Positions 17,439-26,712 of a stretch of DNA of 64,000 nt are shown here, in pieces. Position 1 is the first letter of the stretch; each line of letters starts with the position of its first letter. The stretch covers positions 1,798,001 to 1,862,000 of the forward strand of contig OZ240251.1 in NCBI GenBank assembly GCA_965198285.1. Direction: 5' to 3'. The DNA is from UBA11872 sp965198285. Lineage in GTDB: Bacteria; Chloroflexota; UBA11872. The notes under the pieces were generated by a model, which worked only from the letters and a program-made list of their open reading frames with translations, was not told the DNA's origin and did no database searches. The translations under genes were made by a program, and so were the position numbers.

Positions 17439-18551
17439 ATGATGCGCGCTGCCGTGATCGGACTTGGTCGCGTCGCTAGCACGTGGGACGAGGAGCGGGC
17501 CAAGTACGACGGCTGGCCTCTGCCACACGCTCACATCGGGTGCATGGCCGAAGTGCCCGAGATCGAGATCGTTGGCCTGTGTGATACGTGGCCTGAGCAG
17601 CGTGAGGCCGCCCGGATGAAGTGGGGTATCGACGCCCTGTTCGAAGACTATCGTGAGATGCTGGAAAATACGCGACCGCAGATAGTCAGCGTGTGTACTT
17701 CGATGAAACCACGCAAGGACATCATCCTCGAAATCGCAAACGGCGACTATGGAGTAGAGGCGATCTGGGCCGAGAAACCACTCACGTACTCCCTTGCCGA
17801 TGCTGATGAAATCATCCAAGCTGTCCGAAAAGTAAATATCGCGTTGGCCGTGAACTGTACGCATCGCTGGCGCGATGCCTTCACCCAGGCGCGCGAAATG
17901 ATCGATGCGGGGTATATCGGCGATGTGCTCCACGTGTCGGGAAATCTTGCTTGCGATCTCTCTCAAAATGGTAGTCACCTCATTACCCGCCTCACGATGT
18001 TTACCGATTCCCCGATCGCATGGGTGGCCGGCGAAGCCGAGTCAGACCAGGCGATCGAGGGAGATGACGACTTTCGTGGAAACGGGTACTTCGTATGCGA
18101 AAACGGCGTACGCGGAGACTTTCGGGGCATGCGTACCGGCGGGCTGGAGATGACATACGACATTACGGGCAGCGAGGGAATGTTCAGGTTCACCGAAGAT
18201 GGCCTGGTAGCAGACCTATGGGTAATGGACGAAGGCCTCCCAGGTCAGCGGGGCGCCGCGCCGGCACGTCACATGTTCAGACCAATCCACAAGCCGAGAG
18301 CAGCGGGAGTACACGCACTCTATGACCTGATGCACTGCATTGAAACAGGCGCCGATTCTCGATGCACGGGCGAGGATGCACGTGAAGCTCTGGAAGTCGC
18401 AATCGCTGTCCGAGAGTCACACCGGCAAGGGGGAGGCCGGGTTGACCTTCCGATTGAGGATCGAAGTCTCGGCATCGTATCGCGTGAGGTACTGGCACAT
18501 CCGTTGCCACGCGCCATCGAGCTTGCGCGTGAAGCAGCCAAATGCGGCTAA
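17439..18551 (+). CDS. Gfo/Idh/MocA-family oxidoreductase
   Basis: A 370-residue NAD(P)-dependent dehydrogenase. Rossmann start AAVIGLGRVAS, catalytic AEKPLTY motif (E112, K113, P114), and a C-terminal domain with CTHRWRD and NGSHLITRL whose His fits the family. Compared with the duplicated pair at 10.4 and 16.1 kb it has the canonical glycine motif and clearly belongs to another subfamily. It is followed after 17 nt by a paralog, so both are probably one transcription unit. Substrate is likely a sugar, uronate or cyclitol, not determinable. Confidence 0.88.
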   Translation: MMRAAVIGLGRVASTWDEERAKYDGWPLPHAHIGCMAEVPEIEIVGLCDTWPEQREAARMKWGIDALFEDYREMLENTRPQIVSVCTSMKPRKDIILEIANGDYGVEAIWAEKPLTYSLADADEIIQAVRKVNIALAVNCTHRWRDAFTQAREMIDAGYIGDVLHVSGNLACDLSQNGSHLITRLTMFTDSPIAWVAGEAESDQAIEGDDDFRGNGYFVCENGVRGDFRGMRTGGLEMTYDITGSEGMFRFTEDGLVADLWVMDEGLPGQRGAAPARHMFRPIHKPRAAGVHALYDLMHCIETGADSRCTGEDAREALEVAIAVRESHRQGGGRVDLPIEDRSLGIVSREVLAHPLPRAIELAREAAKCG

Positions 18552-18568
18552 GGCATGGGGATGAAGCA

Positions 18569-19726
18569 ATGGCCACGTTAAAAGTTGCTGTCATTGGCCT
18601 TGGTCGTATCGCAAGCACCATAGATGACGAAATCGAAAAATACGACGGTTCGGCCTTGCCCTACGCACACATCGCATGTCACATGGCGGTTCCAGAAGTC
18701 GAAGTTGTTGGAATGTCCGACACGTGGGAAGAACAGCGTGAAGCCGCTCGGCAACGATGGGGCTTTGACGGACTATATGCCGACTATCGGCAAATGCTTG
18801 AGGAAACTCGGCCGGACATCGTAAGCGTATGCACCTCGGCCAAACCGCGTGGGGAAATCCTGACCGCTATTGCCAACGGCGGATATGGCGTAAAGGCCAT
18901 TTGGGCCGAAAAACCAATCACGCTGTCCCTAGCCGAGGCTGACGAAGCCATCGAAGCGTGTGCGAATGCCGGCATCGTACTCGCGGTCAACTGTACCCGT
19001 CGATGGCGCGACGACTACCGGCAGGCCCTTGCGTTACTGCAGGATGGGATCATTGGAGACCTGCTGAATGTCCAATCGAGAGCCCAGAGCGGTCTATCGC
19101 ACAACGGCAGCCATCTGATCACTACCCTCACCATGTACATGGCCGGTCGAGCAACCTCCCTGGTGGGAGAGGCTGATATCGATGCTGAGCATCCAGATGA
19201 TGACTTCGCCGGCAGCGCTGTCATCTCTTTCCCCGGCCACGTCCGAGGTTACGTGCGAGCATTCGCAAATGGACCGGCCGAAAACTCCCATGACATCGTG
19301 GGCACGAATGGGGCAATTCGGATCCTCAATGACGCCCGTGAGATTGAGTTGTGGACCCAAGAACCAGGGATCGAGAATTTTGCCAGCGAAAAGGGCCTCG
19401 GGGCGTTCGGCCGCCGCTTCTTCCCGGCTCCGCGCAGGCGTCGGAGCGGCGGCGTAAACGCGATCTATAACATGATCGACTGCCTGGACTCGGGCGACCA
19501 GCCACATTGCAGCGGCGAAGATGCTAGGGAAGCATTAGAGATCGCCATTGCCATCCGCGAATCCGAACGCCGGCACAACCGGACGGTCAACCTACCGCTA
19601 GATGATCGCGGTCTAAAGATTATTTCCCGAGAAGTTGTACGCAGTGAGTTGCCGCGAGCTATCCTTCGCCAACGTGAGGGAATGTCAGCGGCGGCCTGGA
19701 AAGAATGGCAATCCCAGCGCGTCTGA
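18569..19726 (+). CDS. Gfo/Idh/MocA-family oxidoreductase
   Basis: A 385-residue protein, paralog of the preceding gene: VAVIGLGRIAST, WAEKPITLS, NCTRRWRDDY and NGSHLITTL align along the whole length. ATG 18569 follows a GGGGA element; an in-frame upstream start at 18542 would overlap the previous gene. Tandem paralogs of this type can act on successive oxidation states or on different stereoisomers; that is inference. Base use looks slightly less GC-rich than the duplicated array. Confidence 0.87.
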   Translation: MATLKVAVIGLGRIASTIDDEIEKYDGSALPYAHIACHMAVPEVEVVGMSDTWEEQREAARQRWGFDGLYADYRQMLEETRPDIVSVCTSAKPRGEILTAIANGGYGVKAIWAEKPITLSLAEADEAIEACANAGIVLAVNCTRRWRDDYRQALALLQDGIIGDLLNVQSRAQSGLSHNGSHLITTLTMYMAGRATSLVGEADIDAEHPDDDFAGSAVISFPGHVRGYVRAFANGPAENSHDIVGTNGAIRILNDAREIELWTQEPGIENFASEKGLGAFGRRFFPAPRRRRSGGVNAIYNMIDCLDSGDQPHCSGEDAREALEIAIAIRESERRHNRTVNLPLDDRGLKIISREVVRSELPRAILRQREGMSAAAWKEWQSQRV

Positions 19727-19841
19727 AGGTTAGGATCTCAGGCACGAGCGCCAGCACACATTGACAGCCCTTGCACTAAATTCACAGGTGATGAATCGAG
19801 CTGGCGAGACGCATAGAAGCAAATCAGCAGCACTCGTGCCT

Positions 19842-20654
19842 TTACTCGTCATACTCCAGGTAGTCGAACTCATCAGATGATCCCGTAGGAGTCCACCCGA
19901 GTTCCTTCTTTGCCGGCGTCGTATCACGCCACCGCCATTGATTATCAGAAATGGCATCGAAGATCCGGTAACGCATGTGCTCCGGCGCACTCAGGCATTT
20001 GTCGATCATCTGAGTCGTGTCAGCATGACTCAAGTATCCCGAGAATTGCCGCCGCGTCACTGGTCGGTCCGAAGCAGACACGTTTCCAAGTCGGATAACG
20101 ATGATCGACATGTCATGGTTATCAGCGAAATAGCGCGCGCAGGACTCGCCAAACAGTTTCCCGACGTGATACGGACTCGTAGGACGTGCAGCCCAGTCTG
20201 AGTTGACCATGGGCCACTCCTCGGGAACTTCGTCAAAGCGTCCCGCCGATATCAACTCATAAGGAGAATTCTCATCCCGTTCGTACCCGTTCATCGTGCC
20301 ACCGGTACTCATAAAGACGACCCTGGCCACCCCAGCTTCTTGTGCGGACCGGAAGACGTTGACGGTGCCATTAACGGTGATGGCCATCGTTTTGGACCAG
20401 CAGTCGTCGCAAGCGCGGGTGCCGCATGGGCAGTGAATATCATCCGTGTACGCTGCTAGGTGTAGCACCTTGTCCATATTCTTGAATGCAGGTCGGATTG
20501 ATTCCAAATCGGAGATATCAGCCTGAATGCACGGTATTTCTGAAACAGGACGTCGGTTAAGTGCGCTGAAGTTATATCGGTCACCGAGGGCCGCGACAGT
20601 AAGACGGCCAACCAAGCCACTCGCACCGGTGATCAAGACTTTCTCTTTAGCCAT
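19842..20654 (-). CDS. NAD-dependent epimerase/dehydratase (extended SDR)
   Basis: A 270-residue extended short-chain dehydrogenase/reductase. The cofactor motif is VLITGASGLVG, the acidic discriminator region is CIQADISDLESI, the active site is YHVGK with upstream FMSTGG for the Ser, and VIRLGNV follows. This class includes uronate dehydrogenases and nucleotide-sugar epimerases; an N-terminal ITGASGLVG with a short 270-residue body fits the uronate dehydrogenase-like group, without proof. ATG 20654 has CAGGAG upstream and is preferred over 20672. Its leader shares a block (20687-20711) with the PhyH leaders. Confidence 0.82.
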   Translation of the reverse strand: MAKEKVLITGASGLVGRLTVAALGDRYNFSALNRRPVSEIPCIQADISDLESIRPAFKNMDKVLHLAAYTDDIHCPCGTRACDDCWSKTMAITVNGTVNVFRSAQEAGVARVVFMSTGGTMNGYERDENSPYELISAGRFDEVPEEWPMVNSDWAARPTSPYHVGKLFGESCARYFADNHDMSIIVIRLGNVSASDRPVTRRQFSGYLSHADTTQMIDKCLSAPEHMRYRIFDAISDNQWRWRDTTPAKKELGWTPTGSSDEFDYLEYDE

Positions 20655-20686
20655 CTTGGACTCTCCTGACACTATGAGCGTGAGCG

Positions 20687-20711
20687 CAAGGAGAACATAG
20701 CACGCTGCAGC
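20687..20711 (-). promoter_or_regulatory. Shared leader block with extended -10 element
   Basis: On the plus strand this reads CAAGGAGAACATAGCACGC followed by TGCAGC. Nearly the same block is found at 12518-12542 ahead of PhyH copy 1, with a looser match at 14945-14966 ahead of copy 2. On the coding strand all three contain TGC-TA-N-N-TT, an extended -10 shape (here TGCTATGTT). It suggests the three genes use related promoters. Confidence 0.5.
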
Positions 20712-20750
20712 CTGCAGCCGTCAACAACGACGGCAGCGGCTTGGAAACAT

Positions 20751-20784
20751 AGACTGGCCGACGCCCGAGGGCGTCGGCCAGTCT
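20751..20784. terminator. Hairpin downstream of SBP 1
   Basis: A perfect 16-bp stem (AGACTGGCCGACGCCC and its complement) with a GA loop, starting 31 nt beyond the stop of the solute-binding protein gene at 20816. There is no long T-run, so it could be a terminator of the GC-rich type or an mRNA 3'-end stabiliser. Confidence 0.65.
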
Positions 20785-20815
20785 ACGCAAGGACGCGCGA
20801 TGCGCCTCTATGACC

Positions 20816-22369
20816 CTAGCTGGGCAGGGACTTTATGTATGCCTCGTATGCGTCGTATTCGTCCTTCGTCCTAGTCAGAACCTTGTCGGACACCTCAATC
20901 ATCCGTGCCATGCTCTCATCCGCGGTCTCCTCGCCGGCAAACCCCGGATCCGCTGCGCCCCACCAAGCCGCCCATTCCCACCAGTGCGGGTGCGCGCCCT
21001 GCCAGTTGCGTTGGTCGTCGCGTTCGGCCATGAGCTTGACGTGCAAAGTCCCGTAGTTGTCAGGCGAGCCAGCGTTGATCGCAGCGCCGTCAAAGATTTC
21101 CTTGAGTACGGGTGTGCTGCCCCGATCGATTGCGATGCGCTCCTGAACGACGGGTCCTGCCATGAACAGCATCCACTCGACAGCTTGCTCTGTGCTGCCG
21201 GCATTCCCCGCCGCATTGGTCACCATGTGCGGTTGACCGATGTACGAGCCGGGAATTTGTCCTCGCGGTCCTTCAGGGGGCACGACGAGCCCCCAGTGGA
21301 AGCGGTCGCCGACCCGGGTCACCGTTCCGCCGACGCCGCCATTGTGCCAACCGTAGAGGACTTTTCCAGCCGAAAACGGATCGCCGAATTCACCAGAGAA
21401 ATTGCCGGCATCTGACGGCAGGAACGCGTACTTGTCTTTGTGAATGGAATCGATCGCCAAGCGGTACCCTTTGTCACCCCCGTCATCGAAGCATTCAAGG
21501 TGCGTGCCGTCCGCGCTTCGAAAGTGGTTCGTCCCGTTGTCGCTCAGGCCGAACAGCCAGCCACCCCACGTGAGCGCAGGATGCACGTGCATCCACTTGC
21601 CCCAATCGCCCGTTTCAGCGTCGGTGGCCTTCTTTGCGTTCTCGACGAAATCTGTTGTGAGGCCGAAACTGCCCTCTGATGGTTCGGGGATGCCCTTGGC
21701 CTCGGCCATCGTGTAATTCATAGTGAGACCGGTGCACGCACCCTGGTACGTCATGCCGAACTGCGGGCCCGTTATGGGTTTATTTGTGGGGGCCGGCATA
21801 GTGTTGTGAAAGTTCACCGTGTATTCATCCGGTGAGAACCACCAGCGCGTCGGATCCCAGTCCGGGTGCTTGCGCGTTTCTTCGTTGATTTGCGTGAAGC
21901 CTCCCGCTTGAACCCACTGATTCACGAACCCGCCGTCGAGCAGAGCAACCTCGGACTGTGTCCCAGCCGCAATCTGAATGCCGAAGGCTTCCTGATAATC
22001 CCCACCCTGCGGCTCAAACTTGATCGGAATGTGCGGGTATTGCTCCGCGAACCTCTGAAGGGCCCATTGCATCGCCGAACCCCGTGGACCGGACGTGTGG
22101 TCATGGGCCACCCGGACTATTGCCGTCACGGCTTGCGGCTTAGCCTCGACCTCAACGATCTTCTCTTGGACGACGACCTTCTCGACCTGCACTTCCCTCG
22201 TAACGATCTTCTCGACGACGCGATCGACTGGCACTTCCTTCTCAACGATCTTCTCGACCGTCACAACCTGGGTTTCACCGCAGGCGGCCAGGGCCGCCGC
22301 ACCCGCCACGCCCGTCACGCCCACGACGGCGCTTCGTAGCGCACGCCTCCGCGAAACTAATAGGTTCAT
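20816..22369 (-). CDS. Extracellular solute-binding lipoprotein 1
   Basis: A 517-residue ABC-type solute-binding protein. The signal peptide has a Tat-like SRRRALRSAVVG and the lipobox LAAC (Cys near residue 30). Residues 31-75 form a linker of repeated VEK/VVEK/VQEK units. The binding domain opens with AHDHTSGPRGSAMQWAL and includes AAGTQSEVALLDGGFVNQW. It belongs to the same family as the proteins at 32063 and 50308. Its leader is duplicated at SBP 2. No permease or ATPase gene is nearby. A sugar or glycoside ligand is suggested by context only. Confidence 0.85.
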   Translation of the reverse strand: MNLLVSRRRALRSAVVGVTGVAGAAALAACGETQVVTVEKIVEKEVPVDRVVEKIVTREVQVEKVVVQEKIVEVEAKPQAVTAIVRVAHDHTSGPRGSAMQWALQRFAEQYPHIPIKFEPQGGDYQEAFGIQIAAGTQSEVALLDGGFVNQWVQAGGFTQINEETRKHPDWDPTRWWFSPDEYTVNFHNTMPAPTNKPITGPQFGMTYQGACTGLTMNYTMAEAKGIPEPSEGSFGLTTDFVENAKKATDAETGDWGKWMHVHPALTWGGWLFGLSDNGTNHFRSADGTHLECFDDGGDKGYRLAIDSIHKDKYAFLPSDAGNFSGEFGDPFSAGKVLYGWHNGGVGGTVTRVGDRFHWGLVVPPEGPRGQIPGSYIGQPHMVTNAAGNAGSTEQAVEWMLFMAGPVVQERIAIDRGSTPVLKEIFDGAAINAGSPDNYGTLHVKLMAERDDQRNWQGAHPHWWEWAAWWGAADPGFAGEETADESMARMIEVSDKVLTRTKDEYDAYEAYIKSLPS

Positions 22370-22565
22370 CAGTCCCTCCCCTGGGCCTCAACAGCTTCCG
22401 GCGCGATCATGCCCTACCCCGACCGATCAAGCTCAATATGCTGCTCGAGAAGTCAGAGCCGAGATATGCGCCGTTTCACGAAAGACGAAGTACCCTAGCA
22501 CAGACAATTCCGGCTCGAATGGAAGTGCTTGTCCGTTTCGGTGGCTTGCCTGTCTCGGGCGATGG
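22340..22565 (-). repeat. Duplicated SBP leader, copy 1
   Basis: The first codons and about 195 nt of leader of SBP 1 are nearly identical to those of SBP 2 (33716-33935). Conserved parts include the GGGAGGGACTG ribosome-binding region and a distal block holding TGTGCTAG. Confidence 0.8.
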
Positions 22566-23379
22566 GCCGCCAGGGCAAACGCTCGCTGGGAAGATCCTGC
22601 CAGAAGCGCGATTCTTCGATAGCCGGATATACGGTGAACGTGACCCGAATTCGACCACCAAGCGCACTGACGCGACGCAGGTGGTACGGGGCTAGCGCGC
22701 CGCAATTGATGAGATCAAACTTCAGGTTGTGTGGCCTCAGCAGCGAGCCGTTCTGAAAGCCAGCCGATCTCGAACAGTGGCACGGTGCTTTCGTAGGACC
22801 GTGGCCGATCGCCGGGACGCCGGCAAGAGGCGTCCACATCCGATGCAGGACCAGCCATACGGAATCCGGCAGCTCAGGGCTACGTCAGATCCGATCCCAG
22901 CGCGCCGGTTGCGGGTTCACTCGAGCCGACCTGTGCATCACGCCGCCAAACTATCGAGGGTCCGGCATGTCAAGGCGAGACTGGCGGGGCGGCACGGGTT
23001 GAGACGGCCCATGCAGATTGATCTCGAGCGCTGCGCACGTTACCTCGTTATGCTCCGTGGCGAGAATTTCAGGCACGTTCTGTCAGGTTAGATTCCGGCA
23101 GTAGGGGCCGCCGTCAACGGTATGTCTGGAGCGCTCCCGGTCACCCGCGGCTATGTGGTTGCTCCTCAGCCGCCGCTCCGGCAATTGATTAGCGTCTCGT
23201 TCGCGCTCCCGCAGCCGGAGTTGGTTCCCGCGCTCCACGCCCGCGACATCCGCAGCCGGTTTCGGGGCGACGCCGTGGCTGCGATGGATAGCTTCGGCGC
23301 GGACCTCATACTCTGGAGGGGACCACCTCCTGGCACCGGATTTCTGAACTACGCATCTGCGTAGCGCCTAGTTTCCGCA
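22566..23379. other. Intergenic region, no gene recognised
   Basis: About 810 nt between the SBP 1 leader and the large glycosidase-like gene. Frames such as 22729-23091 and 23122-23364 (plus) have no family motifs and high Arg content. A minus-strand frame (22495-22839) has a beta-strand-like tail but overlaps the duplicated leader and is not called. Confidence 0.45.
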
Positions 23380-26300
23380 GTGGCAGGGCCGCACAATAGT
23401 GGAAACGTCGTGACCATACCCAACCGTGGCGATCTTGAGGCGGCCCGACAGCAGCTTGATCGCGCGGAGCGTCGCATTGAGCGCATTGCCGAGCGCACAT
23501 CCGTCGACCTCCGGCGGCTCTTGGACGATGTTGAGGCGGCGCGGGTGTCGGTCGCCGATCAAGATGCGGGGACCGTCGACTTCGAGAACGCAGCCTATGA
23601 GGCACGGCTGGCGCCCGAGAGGGCAAGGCACTACGCGCTGCTCGAACTGCGCGCGCGGTGTCTGGAGGCCGAATGGGAGATTGACCGGCTTTGCTCCGCT
23701 CCGGGGGCTCTGGGCGCTGCCACTACCGGCGCGCAGCTTCGACGCCAGGTCAAGGCGGCACGGCCACGTAGCGACGGGAATGTCGGCGATCTGGTTCGGG
23801 CGGAGCAGACCCTGGCCAAAATCCGGCACGAAGCGTGGCAAGAGATCGCCGGTCAAGCCGTTGACCGCCCGGAGAAGGCGACACGGATCGTCCTGGCCGC
23901 TGGTGATTCGACGGTCCCCGCCGGCGGGCTCAGTCTGCTGGTCGAGGCGTTGCTCGGGCTCGGCCGGCTACCTGTCGTGTCAACCATTCCGGCCGCTACT
24001 TCGCAAGGCGACTACGTCTTGACTCTGGACGGTCAGTGCTCACTTGCAGACGAGTCCTACCGCATCACGAGCGGCGACACGGGCACCGCTGTCACGGCCA
24101 GATCCCAGCGTGGACTCCTGTATGGCTGCGTGGGCCTGGTGGAAGCCATTGCCCGCGACGGGCGGGCGACTACCCCGCCGGATGGGGAGGCTCCGGTATT
24201 CGACCTTCGTGGGACGATGTTCTGGCCGCCGGTCGGCGGGCGGCATGGTGAGAATCGGCGCACGACCGCGCTGTACGGGGAACCCCAATACGCGGCTCAT
24301 CCCGATTGGTTCTACGACGCCGCTCAGTGGCTTCGCTTCTTCGACCGCGCCCTTCGCTCGCGCCTGAACCTCGTGGTGCTGTGGCACTCGCACTTCTTTC
24401 CATTTCTCATCAAGATGACGGATTACCCCGAGGGCCGGGAGCTATCCCCCGAGCGCCTGGGGCGCAACATGGCGACGTTTCAGTGGGTCATCGACAGAGC
24501 GGCGGGCTTCGGGCTGCGCCTCGGCACCATGAACTGGAACATCCACCTCTCGCGATCGTTCCGGAAGGCGCACGGCATTCCTATCGATGACCACCCGTTG
24601 ACCGAGTTGACCGAGGACTACACGAGGGCGATTACGCGCGAGTTCCTCGAGACCTATCCGGAGATCGGCGCGGTTGGGTTCTGTCCAGGCGAGCAAGTGT
24701 CCGGCGATAGCGCTGAATTCCTGGAGCGAACCCAGCTGCGCGCCCTGCGGGAGTTTCACGAGGCGACCGGCCGATCGCCATTGCTGCTCGTACGCAACTG
24801 GTCAAGTGGCCCGCGGGAGGTCTCTTCCGCCGTTCGCAGGTCTTGGGGGGGCGAGGCCTGGATGGACACCAAGTATCAAGCGGAGTTTCTCGACATCAGC
24901 CGGCGGCCTGATCCCGAGGTAGCCGAGGCCGTGCAGGACGGAGACCTCCCTGTCTACGGCTACTTCCACATGCTGTCGAACCTGTGGCCGTTCACGTTTG
25001 GCTCCGCCGAGCACGTGTATGACTGCCTGCACTCGCTGGACGAAGTCGGCGCACGGGGCGTGGTTTTCCATCCGCTCAACGTCGAGGGCTGGCCATACAC
25101 ATGGGAGCGACGGGACGACAAGCTGATTTCAGGGAAGTTCCGCGCGGACCCGGAACGGTTTCAGTTCGACAGGGATTGGATCTGGTGGAGCGCATTCGGG
25201 CGCTACGCATGGAACCCGCGTCAGCCGTATGAGCAGAACCTTTGGCTCAACGAATGCGCGCGCCGATGCGGGAACCGTACGGCAGGGGGGCACCTGTACC
25301 GAGCCTTGGAGGCCGCCGCCGCCATCATGCCGGCCATCGGAACGCAGTTCTGGGTGCGGGGATGGGACCACTGGCGTCCCCAGATCAACGGACTCAACTG
25401 GGGAGGCAGCGCGCGTACCCAACGTCCCAGTTCACGCTATTGGGTGGACGTCGGTCGCTTGCTCAAGGATCGTCCCCGTCACCATCTGGTCGCTGATATT
25501 CCTGCCTACGTCAATCACCAGCTCAGAGGGACGCCGCTCGCCGAGGGGCGCACTCCCATAGACACCGCCAACTCCATAGTCGCGGCAGCGGGCACGGCCG
25601 GCCGGCTGATCGAACTTGCCGCAGTGAACGCTGAGCGCGGGCATCACGAAATCGAAAGCGTGAGGAAGGACATCGAGGTGCTTGGGCGTATCGCCGAGTT
25701 CTGGCGCCGTCGTATCCACGCCGCCATCGCCACGGAGACGTTCGTGGCAACGCTTGACGAGCGATTTCTCGCTGAGGCCGAGGGGCTGGTCAGGGAGTCC
25801 GTCCGGCGATACCGGCAGGTCCACGACCGTCTCTTGGCACACTACGAGATGCAGCCCGCGCTGTGTTCCCATGCTCGGCTGCGGCCGCGGCACCTCGACA
25901 ACCTGCTCGGCGAGGCGGAGAAGGAAGCGCAGAGGTTCCGCCAGGATTGGGCGCGACTCGGAATTCTCTTGGCCACCGGGCCGCAGGCCGTGATGATTCA
26001 CGCTGGCGGAACCGCTGCCGACTTTGAACGGGGCCTACGGCGAGCGCTGCGACGCAGGCGTCGCGGGTTGGCTGTGATGGGGGGTCGAGTTCCTCACAAC
26101 CTCTCACGCTGCCGGCTCATCACGCTGTCGCACGATATGAGCGCGCTGCGAGCCGAGGAGGGGCAGCGCGTGCTGGATTGGGTTGGCGAGGGTGGGAAGC
26201 TCCTCCTCTGGTGCCTGAACGAGACGAACTGGGGCGCCGACGGAGCCGTCCTGCACGATTTCTTCCCGGCACGGTTGCGCATTGCCCCGCACAAGCCGGC

Positions 26301-26571
26301 GGGGATGCTCTGGAGCGACGTCGATCACCCGCTGCTTGCAGGCTTGGCTGGCCGCTCATTTGCGGAGCAGGGATCCAGGGTGTCGCAGCAGCTCGTCGCC
26401 GACTATGCCCCCTCCTGGGATGTGCTGGCCGGAGCGAACGGCGCCGCATTCATCGTGAGCCACCAGGTTGGCTCCGGGGAAATCGTGGTTGCGCAATGGC
26501 CCGCAGGTTTCCGCGACACGCAGATGTTGGCGAGTTTCGTTGGCAACACGGTGGCATGGGCGGGAATCTGA
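23380..26571 (+). CDS. Large GH20/GH67-like multidomain glycosidase-like protein
   Basis: A 1063-residue protein starting at GTG 23380 (GTG 23410 is an alternative). Residues 1-170 are helical and charged. About 200-265 resemble the non-catalytic domain found ahead of GH20 and alpha-glucuronidase barrels (SYRITSGDTG...RGLLYGCVGLVEAI). About 270-640 form a TIM-barrel-like region with NLVVLWHSHFFPF, GTMNWNIHLS and GFCPGEQVSGDS, where the Glu is a candidate catalytic residue. A helical part follows, and about 880-1063 look like a class I glutamine-amidotransferase-like fold (GQRVLDWVGEGGKLLLW) as in beta-galactosidase trimerisation domains. No signal peptide. The exact GH family is not certain. 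Confidence 0.68.
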   Translation: MAGPHNSGNVVTIPNRGDLEAARQQLDRAERRIERIAERTSVDLRRLLDDVEAARVSVADQDAGTVDFENAAYEARLAPERARHYALLELRARCLEAEWEIDRLCSAPGALGAATTGAQLRRQVKAARPRSDGNVGDLVRAEQTLAKIRHEAWQEIAGQAVDRPEKATRIVLAAGDSTVPAGGLSLLVEALLGLGRLPVVSTIPAATSQGDYVLTLDGQCSLADESYRITSGDTGTAVTARSQRGLLYGCVGLVEAIARDGRATTPPDGEAPVFDLRGTMFWPPVGGRHGENRRTTALYGEPQYAAHPDWFYDAAQWLRFFDRALRSRLNLVVLWHSHFFPFLIKMTDYPEGRELSPERLGRNMATFQWVIDRAAGFGLRLGTMNWNIHLSRSFRKAHGIPIDDHPLTELTEDYTRAITREFLETYPEIGAVGFCPGEQVSGDSAEFLERTQLRALREFHEATGRSPLLLVRNWSSGPREVSSAVRRSWGGEAWMDTKYQAEFLDISRRPDPEVAEAVQDGDLPVYGYFHMLSNLWPFTFGSAEHVYDCLHSLDEVGARGVVFHPLNVEGWPYTWERRDDKLISGKFRADPERFQFDRDWIWWSAFGRYAWNPRQPYEQNLWLNECARRCGNRTAGGHLYRALEAAAAIMPAIGTQFWVRGWDHWRPQINGLNWGGSARTQRPSSRYWVDVGRLLKDRPRHHLVADIPAYVNHQLRGTPLAEGRTPIDTANSIVAAAGTAGRLIELAAVNAERGHHEIESVRKDIEVLGRIAEFWRRRIHAAIATETFVATLDERFLAEAEGLVRESVRRYRQVHDRLLAHYEMQPALCSHARLRPRHLDNLLGEAEKEAQRFRQDWARLGILLATGPQAVMIHAGGTAADFERGLRRALRRRRRGLAVMGGRVPHNLSRCRLITLSHDMSALRAEEGQRVLDWVGEGGKLLLWCLNETNWGADGAVLHDFFPARLRIAPHKPAGMLWSDVDHPLLAGLAGRSFAEQGSRVSQQLVADYAPSWDVLAGANGAAFIVSHQVGSGEIVVAQWPAGFRDTQMLASFVGNTVAWAGI

Positions 26572-26712
26572 CCGACCCGGTATGACCGGCCGCTGGCGCA
26601 AGCATTGCAGAGGCTCGCGCCCCGGCTGGTCCCAAAGGCTCTCAGGCGATCAGACCGTGCTGTCAGCCGACGCGCGCCGGACCGTATTTTCGGCCGCTAC
26701 CCCGCCCGCCGC

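Noticed and set aside
22495..22839. Minus-strand frame with a tail resembling the C-terminal sandwich of the propeller proteins
   Set aside because: The similarity is vague, lacks the WGE/RDAxLY signature, and half the frame lies in the duplicated SBP leader.
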